18,615 nt of DNA from Pseudomonadota bacterium (GTDB taxonomy: Bacteria > Pseudomonadota > Gammaproteobacteria > Burkholderiales > Burkholderiaceae_B), in NCBI GenBank assembly GCA_023388835.1, contig JAEWFK010000109.1:1-18615 (forward strand), read 5' to 3'. Every line of letters starts with the position of its first letter. Position 1 is the first letter of the stretch. The position numbers and the translations under genes were made by a program. Positions 1-6,910 of the stretch are shown here, piece by piece. The notes beneath the pieces are model-generated. The model ran no database searches and was not told the origin of the DNA. It saw only the letters and a program-made list of their open reading frames with translations.

Positions 1-76
1 TGGTGGCCTGGGGCGGAATCGAACCACCGACACGCGGATTTTCAATCCGCTGCTCTACCGACTGAGCTACCAGGCC
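1..76 (-). tRNA. tRNA-Phe (anticodon GAA)
   Basis: The reverse complement folds as a complete 76-nt cloverleaf. The acceptor stem is GGCCTGG paired with CCAGGCC, followed by discriminator A and an encoded CCA end. The anticodon stem GCGGA/TCCGC encloses the loop TTGAAAA, which gives anticodon GAA, and the T-arm carries GGTTCGATTCC. It decodes UUU and UUC. The CCA end falls exactly on the left edge of the window, so nothing can be said of what follows the tRNA. Confidence 0.97.
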
Positions 77-90
77 ATCGAAGAAGCAGA

Positions 91-96
91 ACTATA
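91..96 (-). promoter_or_regulatory. Candidate -10 box for tRNA-Phe
   Basis: On the minus strand the hexamer TATAGT lies 14 nt upstream of the tRNA 5' end, which puts a transcription start about 7-8 nt before the mature tRNA. No good -35 hexamer is seen at 16-18 nt (the nearest is like TGCACA), so this rests mainly on the -10 and its position. Confidence 0.45.
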
Positions 97-229
97 CACC
101 AAATTTTCTGCCTGTGCAGGCGCTCGGGAAGTTTTTCGAATTCCTCCGGCCGCTTTCCCTGGTACAGACGATCTGCGTTCAACTTGCGCCAGAACAAGCC
201 GCGCTCGCCCGGCGCCTTAGCATACCGAT

Positions 230-235
230 TATAAT
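230..235 (+). promoter_or_regulatory. Candidate -10 box for hemA operon
   Basis: A perfect TATAAT consensus lies 39 nt upstream of the hemA ATG in an otherwise GC-rich stretch. The -35 region at 17-18 nt spacing is poor (GCCCGG), so the promoter may need an activator or may be weak. The predicted start near 242 would leave a leader of about 33 nt. The rest of the 198-nt gap between the tRNA and hemA shows only a short palindrome, GCCTGTGCAGGC, at 110-121. Confidence 0.5.
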
Positions 236-274
236 TCATGACGTTACATGCTCTTATGGCGCTCTTTCTCACAC

Positions 275-1549
275 ATGTCTGTCGATGTCCTTACGTTTGG
301 TCTGAACCATGTTTCGGCGCCGGTCTCGGTCCGAGAACGGGTGTCGTTCCCGCTGGATGTCGTCAAACCAGCTCTAGATGGTTTGCGCAGTGCTTTTGGC
401 AGCGCCGTACGCGAAGCCGCCATCCTGTCCACCTGTAACCGTACCGAGATCTACTGCGCGGCGGATCCGAACGTTTCCGTTCATATCCCGGAATGGCTAG
501 CTGACTTCAACCGGCTTGAGCGCGGCTCCCTGCAGCCGCATCTGTACCAATACCAAAGCAACGAAGCCGTGCGGCACGCATTTCGTGTCGCCAGCGGGCT
601 GGACTCCATGGTTCTGGGCGAACCTCAGATTCTGGGGCAGATGAAGGAAGCGGTGCGTGCCGCCGAAGCCGCCGGTTCGCTGGGTACCCTATTGCATCAG
701 TTGTTCCAGCGCACCTTCTCGGTTGCAAAGGAAGTCCGAAGCACAACCGCCATCGGCGCGCACTCGGTGTCCATGGCCGCGGCGGCGGTGAAGCTCGCCG
801 AGCGTGTCTTCGGGGATCTGTCCCAATGCAACACCCTGTTCATCGGGGCCGGCGAAATGATCGAGCTCTGTGCGACCCACTTCGCGGCGGTGCGACCCCG
901 CCGGATGGTCGTGGCCAACCGCACGGTCGAAAGGGCCGAACTTCTCGCCAACCGTTTCAATGCGCGCAGCATCAAACTGTCCGAGCTGCCCGATCGCATC
1001 GCTGAATTCGACATCATCGTTTCCTGTACGGCCAGTTCGTTGCCCATCCTGGGGTTGGGCATGGTGGAGCGCGCCACGCGTTCGCGCCGCCATCGCCCCA
1101 TGGTGATGGTCGATCTCGCTGTGCCGCGCGATATCGAACACGAAGTCGGTCGTCTGGCCGACGTCTATCTCTACACGGTCGACGATCTGGGACGTCTCGT
1201 GCAAAGCGGCGCCGACGCCCGCAAGGCGGCAGTCGTGCAAGCCGAAGCCATCATCGAGACGCGTGTGCAGAATTTCATGCGCTGGCTCCAGAGCCGGGAA
1301 GCCGTCCCGACCATCATCGAATTGCAGCGCACGGCCGACAAGGTTCGCCAGCAGGAACTCGAAAAGGCGCGCCGCTTGCTCGCACGCGGCGATGATCCTG
1401 AACGCGTCCTCGAAGCGCTGGCGCATGGCCTCACTCAGAAGTATCTGCACGGTCCCATGGCGACACTCAATCAGAGTGAATCCGAAGAACGCACCCAGCT
1501 TCTTTCCTTGCTTCCCCGCCTGATGCCGGCCGCTGAAAAGCGCCGTTAG
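275..1549 (+). CDS. hemA: Glutamyl-tRNA reductase
   Basis: This 424-residue protein reduces the glutamate on Glu-tRNA(Glu) to glutamate-1-semialdehyde with NADPH. That is the first committed step of tetrapyrrole synthesis by the C5 route, in the cytoplasm. The N-terminal catalytic domain shows STCNRTEIY, with the nucleophilic Cys at residue 54, and the family signature GEPQILGQMKEAV begins at residue 115. The NADPH domain begins near residue 187 with GAGE at 191-194, followed by the C-terminal dimerisation helices. I chose the ATG at 275 because the protein then opens MSVDVLTFGLNH, as in relatives; an in-frame ATG at 248 would add nine residues unlike the family. No Shine-Dalgarno is visible before this start. 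prfA follows after 16 nt, the widely conserved hemA-prfA-prmC arrangement. Confidence 0.97.
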   Translation: MSVDVLTFGLNHVSAPVSVRERVSFPLDVVKPALDGLRSAFGSAVREAAILSTCNRTEIYCAADPNVSVHIPEWLADFNRLERGSLQPHLYQYQSNEAVRHAFRVASGLDSMVLGEPQILGQMKEAVRAAEAAGSLGTLLHQLFQRTFSVAKEVRSTTAIGAHSVSMAAAAVKLAERVFGDLSQCNTLFIGAGEMIELCATHFAAVRPRRMVVANRTVERAELLANRFNARSIKLSELPDRIAEFDIIVSCTASSLPILGLGMVERATRSRRHRPMVMVDLAVPRDIEHEVGRLADVYLYTVDDLGRLVQSGADARKAAVVQAEAIIETRVQNFMRWLQSREAVPTIIELQRTADKVRQQELEKARRLLARGDDPERVLEALAHGLTQKYLHGPMATLNQSESEERTQLLSLLPRLMPAAEKRR

Positions 1550-1565
1550 TTTCGTCTTCCTTCCT

Positions 1566-2645
1566 ATGAAAAACTCCATGCGTAGCCGGCTGGAACAGCT
1601 GGCACACCGTCTGATAGAGATCGACGCCTTGCTGGCCGAACCCGAAATCGCAAGTGATATGGATCGCTTTCGCAAGCTTTCGCGCGAACGGTCCGAAATC
1701 GAGCCGGTCGTACACGCCTTCAACGCTTATTGCGCGGCCGAATCGGATATCCAGGACGCGAAGGACATGCTCGCGGACCCTGACATGCGCGAGATGGCCG
1801 AGGAGGAGCTGGAAACGGGTAAGGAACGGGTCGAGGTTCTGGAAGGCGAGTTGCAGATCCTGCTGCTGCCGCGTGATCCCGACGACGACCGCAGCGTCTT
1901 CCTCGAAATCCGGGCCGGCACGGGCGGAGATGAGAGCGCGCTTTTCGCCGGAGATTTGATGCGCATGTATTCGCGCTTCGCCGAAAATCGTGGCTGGCGG
2001 GTCGAGTTCATGTCCGAAAGCGGTTCGGAGGTCGGCGGCTACAAGGAAGTCATTGCGCGGCTGGATGGCGCCGGTGTGTACGGCGAGCTGAAGTTCGAAT
2101 CCGGCGCACACCGTGTGCAGCGGGTTCCCGAAACAGAAGCCCAGGGACGCATCCACACATCGGCCTGCACGGTTGCGGTGCTGCCCGAGGCCGACGCTCA
2201 GTCCGAGATCCAGATCAATCCCGCCGACCTGCGCATCGACACCTTCCGCGCCAGCGGCGCCGGCGGTCAGCACGTCAACAAGACCGACTCCGCTGTACGC
2301 ATCACCCACTTGCCGACGGGCATGGTAGTGGAATGCCAGGACGATCGCTCACAACACCGCAATCGCGACAAGGCCATGCAAGTGCTGGCCGCGCGCCTTA
2401 AGGACAAGCAGCAGCAGGAAACCCAGGCCAAGGAAGCCGCCCAGCGCAAGAGCCTGATCGGTTCGGGCGACCGGTCGGAGCGCATACGTACCTACAATTA
2501 CCCGCAAGGCAGAGTGACGGATCACCGTATCAATCTCACTTTGTACAAGCTCGCGCAGATCATGGAAGGCGATCTGGACGAACTCATTGGCGCGCTGCGT
2601 GCGGAGCACCAGGCGGAGCAGCTGGCGGCACTGGGTCACGACTGA
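1566..2645 (+). CDS. prfA: Peptide chain release factor 1 (RF1)
   Basis: RF1 reads UAA and UAG stop codons in the ribosomal A site and triggers release of the finished peptide. The protein has 359 residues, normal for the family. The catalytic GGQ loop is at residues 233-235 within SGAGGQHVNKTDSAVR. The codon-reading tripeptide has the RF1 form P-x-T (Pro188-Glu189-Thr190) rather than the SPF of RF2. The long N-terminal coiled-coil domain comes first. The start MKNSMRSRLEQ fits the family N-terminus; codon 5 is also ATG and could be an alternative. No clear Shine-Dalgarno precedes it, so translation may depend on coupling to hemA 16 nt upstream. The next gene, prmC, encodes the methylase that modifies the GGQ glutamine. 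Confidence 0.97.
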   Translation: MKNSMRSRLEQLAHRLIEIDALLAEPEIASDMDRFRKLSRERSEIEPVVHAFNAYCAAESDIQDAKDMLADPDMREMAEEELETGKERVEVLEGELQILLLPRDPDDDRSVFLEIRAGTGGDESALFAGDLMRMYSRFAENRGWRVEFMSESGSEVGGYKEVIARLDGAGVYGELKFESGAHRVQRVPETEAQGRIHTSACTVAVLPEADAQSEIQINPADLRIDTFRASGAGGQHVNKTDSAVRITHLPTGMVVECQDDRSQHRNRDKAMQVLAARLKDKQQQETQAKEAAQRKSLIGSGDRSERIRTYNYPQGRVTDHRINLTLYKLAQIMEGDLDELIGALRAEHQAEQLAALGHD

Positions 2646-2648
2646 GCC

Positions 2649-3461
2649 ATGGACACCTTGCGAGCGTTGATGCGGGAGAGCCGTTTGCCCGCGCTGGAAG
2701 CCCGTATGCTCTGGCAGCAGGTGTTGCAGGTGCCGCGTTCCTGGCTCCTCGCTCATGATGACGAGCCCATAGCGGCCGACCGCATCGATGCGTATAGGCA
2801 ACTCGAGCTCCGCCGGCTCGAGGGGGAACCCATGGCCTATATACTGGGAACCCGGGAATTCATGGGGCACGATTTCCATGTCTCGCCCGCCGTATTGATC
2901 CCTCGTCCGGAAACCGAACTTCTGGTCGAGACGGCGGTCAAATTCCTATCGGACCGAGCGGGTGCCAAGGTGCTGGATCTCGGTACCGGTTCGGGAGCCA
3001 TCGCCGTATCGCTGGCCCTGGCATGTCCGCACGCCAGGGTGGTGGCAACCGATCTCAGTGCCGACGCGCTTCGAATCGCCATGAGAAACACCAAGGAACT
3101 GGAAGCGACGGTGGAATTCCACCAAGGCGGCTGGTATCAAGCCCTGCCGCCGGGCAAGGTCTTTGACCTCATCGTGTCCAATCCGCCTTATATTCCTTTG
3201 GGTGACCCTCATCTGGCCGAAGGCGATCTGCGCTTCGAACCAACCATGGCGCTGTCCGACGGCGCTGACGGCCTCGATGCTTACCGCGCCATCGTGGCCG
3301 GCGCGGCGGCGCATCTGCGCCCCGGCGGCGGCCTTTATGTCGAGCACGGGTGGGATCAGGCCGGTCCCGTCTGCGAGCTGCTGCAACAGGCCGGTGCCCG
3401 CGCGGTACACAGCTTGCCGGATTTGGCTGGCATACTACGCGTGAGCGGTGGTCATTTCTAA
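2649..3461 (+). CDS. prmC: Release factor glutamine N5-methyltransferase
   Basis: PrmC (formerly HemK) methylates the glutamine of the GGQ motif in RF1 and RF2 using S-adenosylmethionine, which speeds peptide release. The 270-residue protein has the usual small N-terminal helical domain (about 1-75) and a Rossmann methyltransferase domain. Visible motifs are the SAM-binding VLDLGTGSGAIAV (Asp110, GTGSG 112-116), IPRPETE around 85-90, and the substrate-binding NPPY at 178-181. It starts 3 nt after the prfA stop, so the two are almost certainly translationally coupled. This keeps the enzyme next to its substrate gene. Confidence 0.96.
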   Translation: MDTLRALMRESRLPALEARMLWQQVLQVPRSWLLAHDDEPIAADRIDAYRQLELRRLEGEPMAYILGTREFMGHDFHVSPAVLIPRPETELLVETAVKFLSDRAGAKVLDLGTGSGAIAVSLALACPHARVVATDLSADALRIAMRNTKELEATVEFHQGGWYQALPPGKVFDLIVSNPPYIPLGDPHLAEGDLRFEPTMALSDGADGLDAYRAIVAGAAAHLRPGGGLYVEHGWDQAGPVCELLQQAGARAVHSLPDLAGILRVSGGHF

Positions 3462-3489
3462 CCTTTTCTTTTCGGAAGTTTCATCCATC

Positions 3490-3816
3490 ATGAGCGAAGT
3501 TCAAGATTTCATCCGTGAAACCATTTCCTCGCACCCCGTCGTGCTTTTCATGAAGGGCACCGCACAGTTCCCGCAGTGCGGCTTCTCGGGCCGCGCCATC
3601 CAGGCACTGCGTGAAGCCGGCGCAAGCAAGCTCGTCACGGTGAACGTGCTCGACGACGAAGAAGTGCGCCAGGGCGTCAAGGAGTTCTCCAATTGGCCAA
3701 CGATTCCTCAGCTCTACGTCAAGGGCGAGTTCATCGGCGGCTCCGACATCATCGGTGAAATGCTCACCAACGGCGAACTGCACACAGTTCTGAAAGAGGC
3801 TGAGGCCACCGAGTGA
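3490..3816 (+). CDS. grxD: Monothiol glutaredoxin, CGFS type (Grx4 family)
   Basis: This 108-residue protein has the CGFS active site at residues 30-33 (KGTAQFPQCGFSGRA), the mark of monothiol glutaredoxins that bind a bridging [2Fe-2S] cluster with glutathione and hand clusters on to other proteins. The WPTIPQLYVKGEFIGGSDI segment carries the cis-Pro and glutathione-binding region. I took the ATG at 3490 because it gives MSEVQDFIRETI, the normal N-terminus, and has GGAAG about 11 nt upstream; the reading frame is open 14 codons further but overlaps prmC. The last bases overlap the GTG start of ubiX, so the two are coupled. Its place in the hemA cluster suits a role in iron cofactor supply. 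Confidence 0.95.
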   Translation: MSEVQDFIRETISSHPVVLFMKGTAQFPQCGFSGRAIQALREAGASKLVTVNVLDDEEVRQGVKEFSNWPTIPQLYVKGEFIGGSDIIGEMLTNGELHTVLKEAEATE

Positions 3817-4400
3817 GTAGCAAGCGGCGTCTCGTTGTCGGCGTCACCGGCGCGACGGGCGCCATCTATGCCCAGCGCCTCTTGCAGTCGCTGCGCGAAA
3901 TCGGCGGGGTGGAGACCCATCTGGTCATCTCCCCGCCGGGCATACTCACCATCAAGCACGAATTGGGGCTGTCCCGTCACGACTTCAATGCGCTGGCGGA
4001 TCACGTGCACAGTTTCCGGGACGTCGGTGCATCGCTGGCCAGCGGCAGCTTCGCCACAGCGGGCATGGTGGTCGCGCCTTGTTCGGTTCGCACGCTGGCG
4101 GCCGTGGCTCACGGTTTTTCCGACAATCTCATTACCCGGGCGGCCGACGTCACCCTGAAAGAACGTCGGCGGCTGGTTCTCATGCTGCGGGAAACGCCCT
4201 TCAATCTGGCGCATCTGCGCAACATGACGGCAGTGACGGAAATGGGCGGAGTCATCCTCCCGCCATTGCCCGCCTTCTACCTGCACCCGAAGAGCATCCT
4301 CGAAATGGTCGACCATACCGTTGCGCGGGTACTCGACATGTTCGATATCACCATGTCTTCACCGCGCTGGCAGGGCATGGACGCACCCGCGGAGCCCTGA
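3813..4400 (+). CDS. ubiX: Flavin prenyltransferase UbiX
   Basis: UbiX joins dimethylallyl phosphate to FMN to make the prenylated flavin needed by the UbiD decarboxylase in ubiquinone synthesis. The 195-residue protein has the FMN-binding start VVGVTGATGAIYAQRLL (residues 8-24), the VAPCSVRTLAAV loop (Cys90, Ser91), and the run DNLITRAADVTLKERRRLV followed by RETPFNLAHLRNM, all strongly typical. The start is GTG, overlapping the grxD stop as GTGA. It is the last gene of the plus-strand cluster and converges with ttcA 33 nt away. The gap carries only a weak inverted repeat (CGGCTG 4405-4410 / CAGCCG 4435-4440), without a T run. Confidence 0.95.
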   Translation: MSSKRRLVVGVTGATGAIYAQRLLQSLREIGGVETHLVISPPGILTIKHELGLSRHDFNALADHVHSFRDVGASLASGSFATAGMVVAPCSVRTLAAVAHGFSDNLITRAADVTLKERRRLVLMLRETPFNLAHLRNMTAVTEMGGVILPPLPAFYLHPKSILEMVDHTVARVLDMFDITMSSPRWQGMDAPAEP

Positions 4401-4433
4401 GCGCCGGCTGTCCAGGCCCGCCTGCGGCCGCCG

Positions 4434-5489
4434 TCAGCCGTTCTGCACTTTAAGCGGAATGACGCGCGGCCGCTTTGCCTCGGCAATATCTGCTGTAATG
4501 ATTTCTGCGTCCGCCGTTGCGGGCCCGCTTCCGTTCAGGAGCTTGTCGTCCATCGCCGGGGCTTCGTCGCCTTCCCGCGCGGGCAGGGGTGTATCAAAGT
4601 CCTCAGTGTCAAAGGCGATGTCGCCGCCGGAATCGGGTGCTCCTTCAGCGTGCAAGTTCATGAAATCGAACAAGCCATGGTCCATCAGATGGCTGGGAAC
4701 GACGCGCGACAAGGCGCCGAATACATTCCATGAGCGACCCGGGAAGCGTTTGTCCCAATCGGCGATCATCCGTGTGACTTCCTTGCGTTTCAGGTTCTCC
4801 TGAGAGCCGCAGAGGTTGCACGGAATGATGGGGAACTTCTTCAGTTCCGCGTAGGCGATCAGGTCTTTTTCCGGCACATAGGCGAGCGGCCGGATGACGA
4901 CATTCTTGCCATCGTCCGACTGCAGTTTCGGCGGCATCGCCTTCATACGCCCGCCATAAAACAGATTCAGGAAGAAGGTACCCAGTATGTCGTCGCGGTG
5001 GTGGCCCAAGGCGATCTTGGTCGCGCCCAGCTCGCCCGCCACTCGGTACAGAATGCCCCGGCGCAGGCGCGAGCACAGCGAACACATCGTCTTTCCTTCG
5101 GGGAGGACGCGCGTGACGATCGAGTAGGTGTCCTGGTTCTCGATGTGGTAAGGCACACCGAGCGACTCCAGGTATTGCGGCAATACGTGTTCTGGGAAGC
5201 CGGGCTGCTTCTGGTCGAGGTTGACCGCAATAATATCGAAACGGATGGGCGCGCGCTTCTGCAGGGTCTGCAAAATGTCCAGCAAGGCATATGAATCCTT
5301 GCCGCCGGACAGGCAGACCATGACCTTGTCGCCCTCTTCGATCATGTTGTAGTCGGTGATGGCGCGGGCGGTCTCGCGGACCAGTCGCTTGTTCAGTTTG
5401 TTGGCGTTGACGCGTTCGCGCTCGGCGCGCCGGACATCGTCTGCGGTGAGCGCCGTATTTTCGGAGATGGAAGGGGATTCTGCGTCCAT
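4434..5489 (-). CDS. ttcA: tRNA 2-thiocytidine(32) synthetase TtcA
   Basis: TtcA thiolates cytidine 32 of several tRNAs, using ATP to activate the base and a [4Fe-4S] cluster to carry sulfur. The 351-residue protein has the PP-loop SGGKDS at 61-66 and two CxxC motifs: Cys136/Cys139 in MCSLCSRLRRG and Cys224/Cys227 in PCNLCGSQ. The ending is odd: after about residue 282 comes a tail of roughly 70 residues, rich in Asp, Glu, Ala and Gly, closing with a basic RPRVIPLKVQ. The E. coli protein is about 311 residues as I remember it. Upstream lies folB, 21 nt away on the same strand, so they are probably co-transcribed. The Shine-Dalgarno before the ATG at 5489 is weak. Confidence 0.95.
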   Translation of the reverse strand: MDAESPSISENTALTADDVRRAERERVNANKLNKRLVRETARAITDYNMIEEGDKVMVCLSGGKDSYALLDILQTLQKRAPIRFDIIAVNLDQKQPGFPEHVLPQYLESLGVPYHIENQDTYSIVTRVLPEGKTMCSLCSRLRRGILYRVAGELGATKIALGHHRDDILGTFFLNLFYGGRMKAMPPKLQSDDGKNVVIRPLAYVPEKDLIAYAELKKFPIIPCNLCGSQENLKRKEVTRMIADWDKRFPGRSWNVFGALSRVVPSHLMDHGLFDFMNLHAEGAPDSGGDIAFDTEDFDTPLPAREGDEAPAMDDKLLNGSGPATADAEIITADIAEAKRPRVIPLKVQNG

Positions 5490-5510
5490 GATCGGTGTCT
5501 TTCTGTTGGG

Positions 5511-5870
5511 TCAGCGGCTGCGTTGGACTTCAATTCCGACCGCTGCGCAATCGGAGAAGGCCAGGGGTTTGCTCACCCGTATGCGCAAATGAACGACCTC
5601 GGGAAACTCGCCGAATATTCTTTCGGTAAGCTGTTCCGTGAGCGTTTCCAGTAGATGTACATGGCGGCGGGTACATTCGTCCACGATGGCATTGCGCAGA
5701 TGGCGGTAGTCCAGCACCGTGTCGATGTCGTTGTCATGCACCTCCTGCGATACGTTCACATCGAATTCAGCGTCGATGTGCAGCGGCTGCGTGGCACGAA
5801 GCTCATGCTCCAGGATGCCGATACGCGCGTCCAGCGCGAGCTGTTCGAAAATGATGCGTCGGGTAGGCAT
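5511..5870 (-). CDS. folB: Dihydroneopterin aldolase
   Basis: FolB converts 7,8-dihydroneopterin to 6-hydroxymethyl-dihydropterin and glycolaldehyde in folate synthesis. The 119-residue protein has the family length and layout. The N-terminal segment IFEQLALDARIGILEHE carries Glu23, aligned with the substrate-binding Glu. The C-terminal RIRVSKPLAF carries Lys101, aligned with the catalytic Lys. VLDYRHLRNAI and ETLTEQLTERI match the helices that line the tunnel-shaped octamer. It is the first gene of the minus-strand folB-ttcA pair. The upstream gap of 59 nt is shared with a divergent flavoprotein gene. Confidence 0.93.
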   Translation of the reverse strand: MPTRRIIFEQLALDARIGILEHELRATQPLHIDAEFDVNVSQEVHDNDIDTVLDYRHLRNAIVDECTRRHVHLLETLTEQLTERIFGEFPEVVHLRIRVSKPLAFSDCAAVGIEVQRSR

Positions 5871-5894
5871 GTTGTGACCTTGTAGAATCCCACG

Positions 5895-5900
5895 ATTGTA
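5895..5900 (-). promoter_or_regulatory. Candidate -10 box for folB-ttcA
   Basis: On the minus strand TACAAT lies 24 nt upstream of the folB ATG, the only good -10-like hexamer in the short divergent gap. The matching -35 is weak (CTGACT at 19 nt spacing). No convincing promoter was found for the plus-strand gene in the same gap. Confidence 0.35.
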
Positions 5901-5929
5901 GTGCTTTGAGGAAAGGGTCAGTCAGGGTC

Positions 5930-6874
5930 ATGGGCACCGCCGTAAATGTCGCAAGTCAACGGGCACACTTCGTTCACGACGCATTGATCATCGGTGCCGG
6001 TCCGGCCGGCGTTTCGTGTGCGGTGTGGTTGGCAAATCTGGGCCTGCATCCGCTGGTGCTGGATGCGGCGCCGAGTGTAGGCGGCTTGTGTCGTGGGAAC
6101 CCGTTTCCGGACCCTTGGACCGTGCTTGTTCCGCACGCCGACGGGAATGCGATTGCCGAACAACTCAGTCGCAGCATTGCGGAATCGCGAGCGCAGCTGC
6201 GGCTGAACACCGCCGTCGAGCGCATCCGGTTGTGCGGCGCCCATGCCCCCGCCAGATTCGTGGCGGTCTGTGCCACAGGCGACGTCGTTCATGGGAGCTC
6301 GGTCGTTCTTGCCACCGGCGTGCGCGCTCGCGGAAAAGAGCTGGCGGCACACCCGGATGATGGTACGCCCCTACCCGGGATTCTCGTGGGTCCTGGCGGC
6401 GATGTGGCCGGGCAGGATTACGCCGGCAAACGGGTCGCTATCCTTGGGGGCGGTGATAACGCCTTCGAAAACGCGCTGTACGCGTCTCGCCGCGGGGCGG
6501 CTTGTGTCACGCTTTACGCGCGCAGCGTCCATGCCCAGCAGCAGTTCCGCGATCAGATACCGCCGGAGTCGATACGCCGCGGCCGCCATGTGATCGATCC
6601 GGTGGCTCGACGTGTGAACGGCGAGGCCTATGATCTGATACTGGTGTTCTATGGCTGGGAGCCGGCTCTGGATCCGGTAATGGATCTTCCGCTCGCCCTT
6701 GATGCGGGCGGATTCGTCGACACGGATCGCTACACGGCACAAACAAGCGCGGAAGGCATTTATGCTGTCGGCGAAGTCACGCGACGCCAGCACCCTTGCG
6801 TGCTGACGGCCATGGCGGACGGTGTGGTGGCCGCCAAGGCCATCCAGGCCCGGCTTGAGCGTCGGCCGGCATGA
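5930..6874 (+). CDS. FAD/NAD(P)-dependent oxidoreductase, TrxR-like, no CxxC
   Basis: This 314-residue flavoprotein has the two-Rossmann-fold layout of thioredoxin reductase: an FAD site IIGAGPAG (GxGxxG at 22-27), the ATG turn at 128-130, and an NAD(P) site VAILGGGDNAFENA (GGG at 173-175). The C-terminal GIYAVGEV followed by TAMADGVVAAKAI contacts FAD. The redox-active CxxC that should precede the NAD(P) motif is replaced by Gly-Pro-Gly-Gly (residues 154-157), so it cannot reduce thioredoxin in the usual way. A ferredoxin/flavodoxin-NADP reductase-like role is possible; the substrate is unknown. I chose the ATG at 5930, with GAGGAAAGG 13 nt upstream; an in-frame TTG at 5906 would overlap that site. 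It converges with the M61 peptidase gene. Confidence 0.8.
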   Translation: MGTAVNVASQRAHFVHDALIIGAGPAGVSCAVWLANLGLHPLVLDAAPSVGGLCRGNPFPDPWTVLVPHADGNAIAEQLSRSIAESRAQLRLNTAVERIRLCGAHAPARFVAVCATGDVVHGSSVVLATGVRARGKELAAHPDDGTPLPGILVGPGGDVAGQDYAGKRVAILGGGDNAFENALYASRRGAACVTLYARSVHAQQQFRDQIPPESIRRGRHVIDPVARRVNGEAYDLILVFYGWEPALDPVMDLPLALDAGGFVDTDRYTAQTSAEGIYAVGEVTRRQHPCVLTAMADGVVAAKAIQARLERRPA

Positions 6875-6878
6875 TGGA

Positions 6879-6897
6879 CCGCCGGCATGGCCGGCGG
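6879..6897. terminator. Hairpin between convergent genes
   Basis: A perfect 8-bp GC stem, CCGCCGGC and GCCGGCGG with loop ATG, sits in the 36-nt gap between the flavoprotein stop (6874) and the M61 peptidase stop (6911). A second palindrome, TCAGCCGGCTGA at 6911-6922, is followed by five T on the plus strand. Neither has a long T run, so a bidirectional termination role is inferred from strength and place. Confidence 0.4.
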
Positions 6898-6910
6898 CAC
6901 TTGCCGACCT

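Noticed and set aside
689..1723. A 344-codon minus-strand frame over hemA
   Set aside because: It is a shadow of hemA, with low-complexity composition and no family resemblance.
2127..2135. Pro-Glu-Thr instead of Pro-Ala/Val-Thr in the RF1 codon-reading tripeptide
   Set aside because: The middle residue is variable in RF1 and, from memory, Glu occurs in related betaproteobacteria; Pro188 and Thr190 are kept.
4405..4440. Inverted repeat CGGCTG/CAGCCG between ubiX and ttcA as a terminator
   Set aside because: The stem is short, the loop is 24 nt, there is no T run, and it overlaps the ttcA stop.
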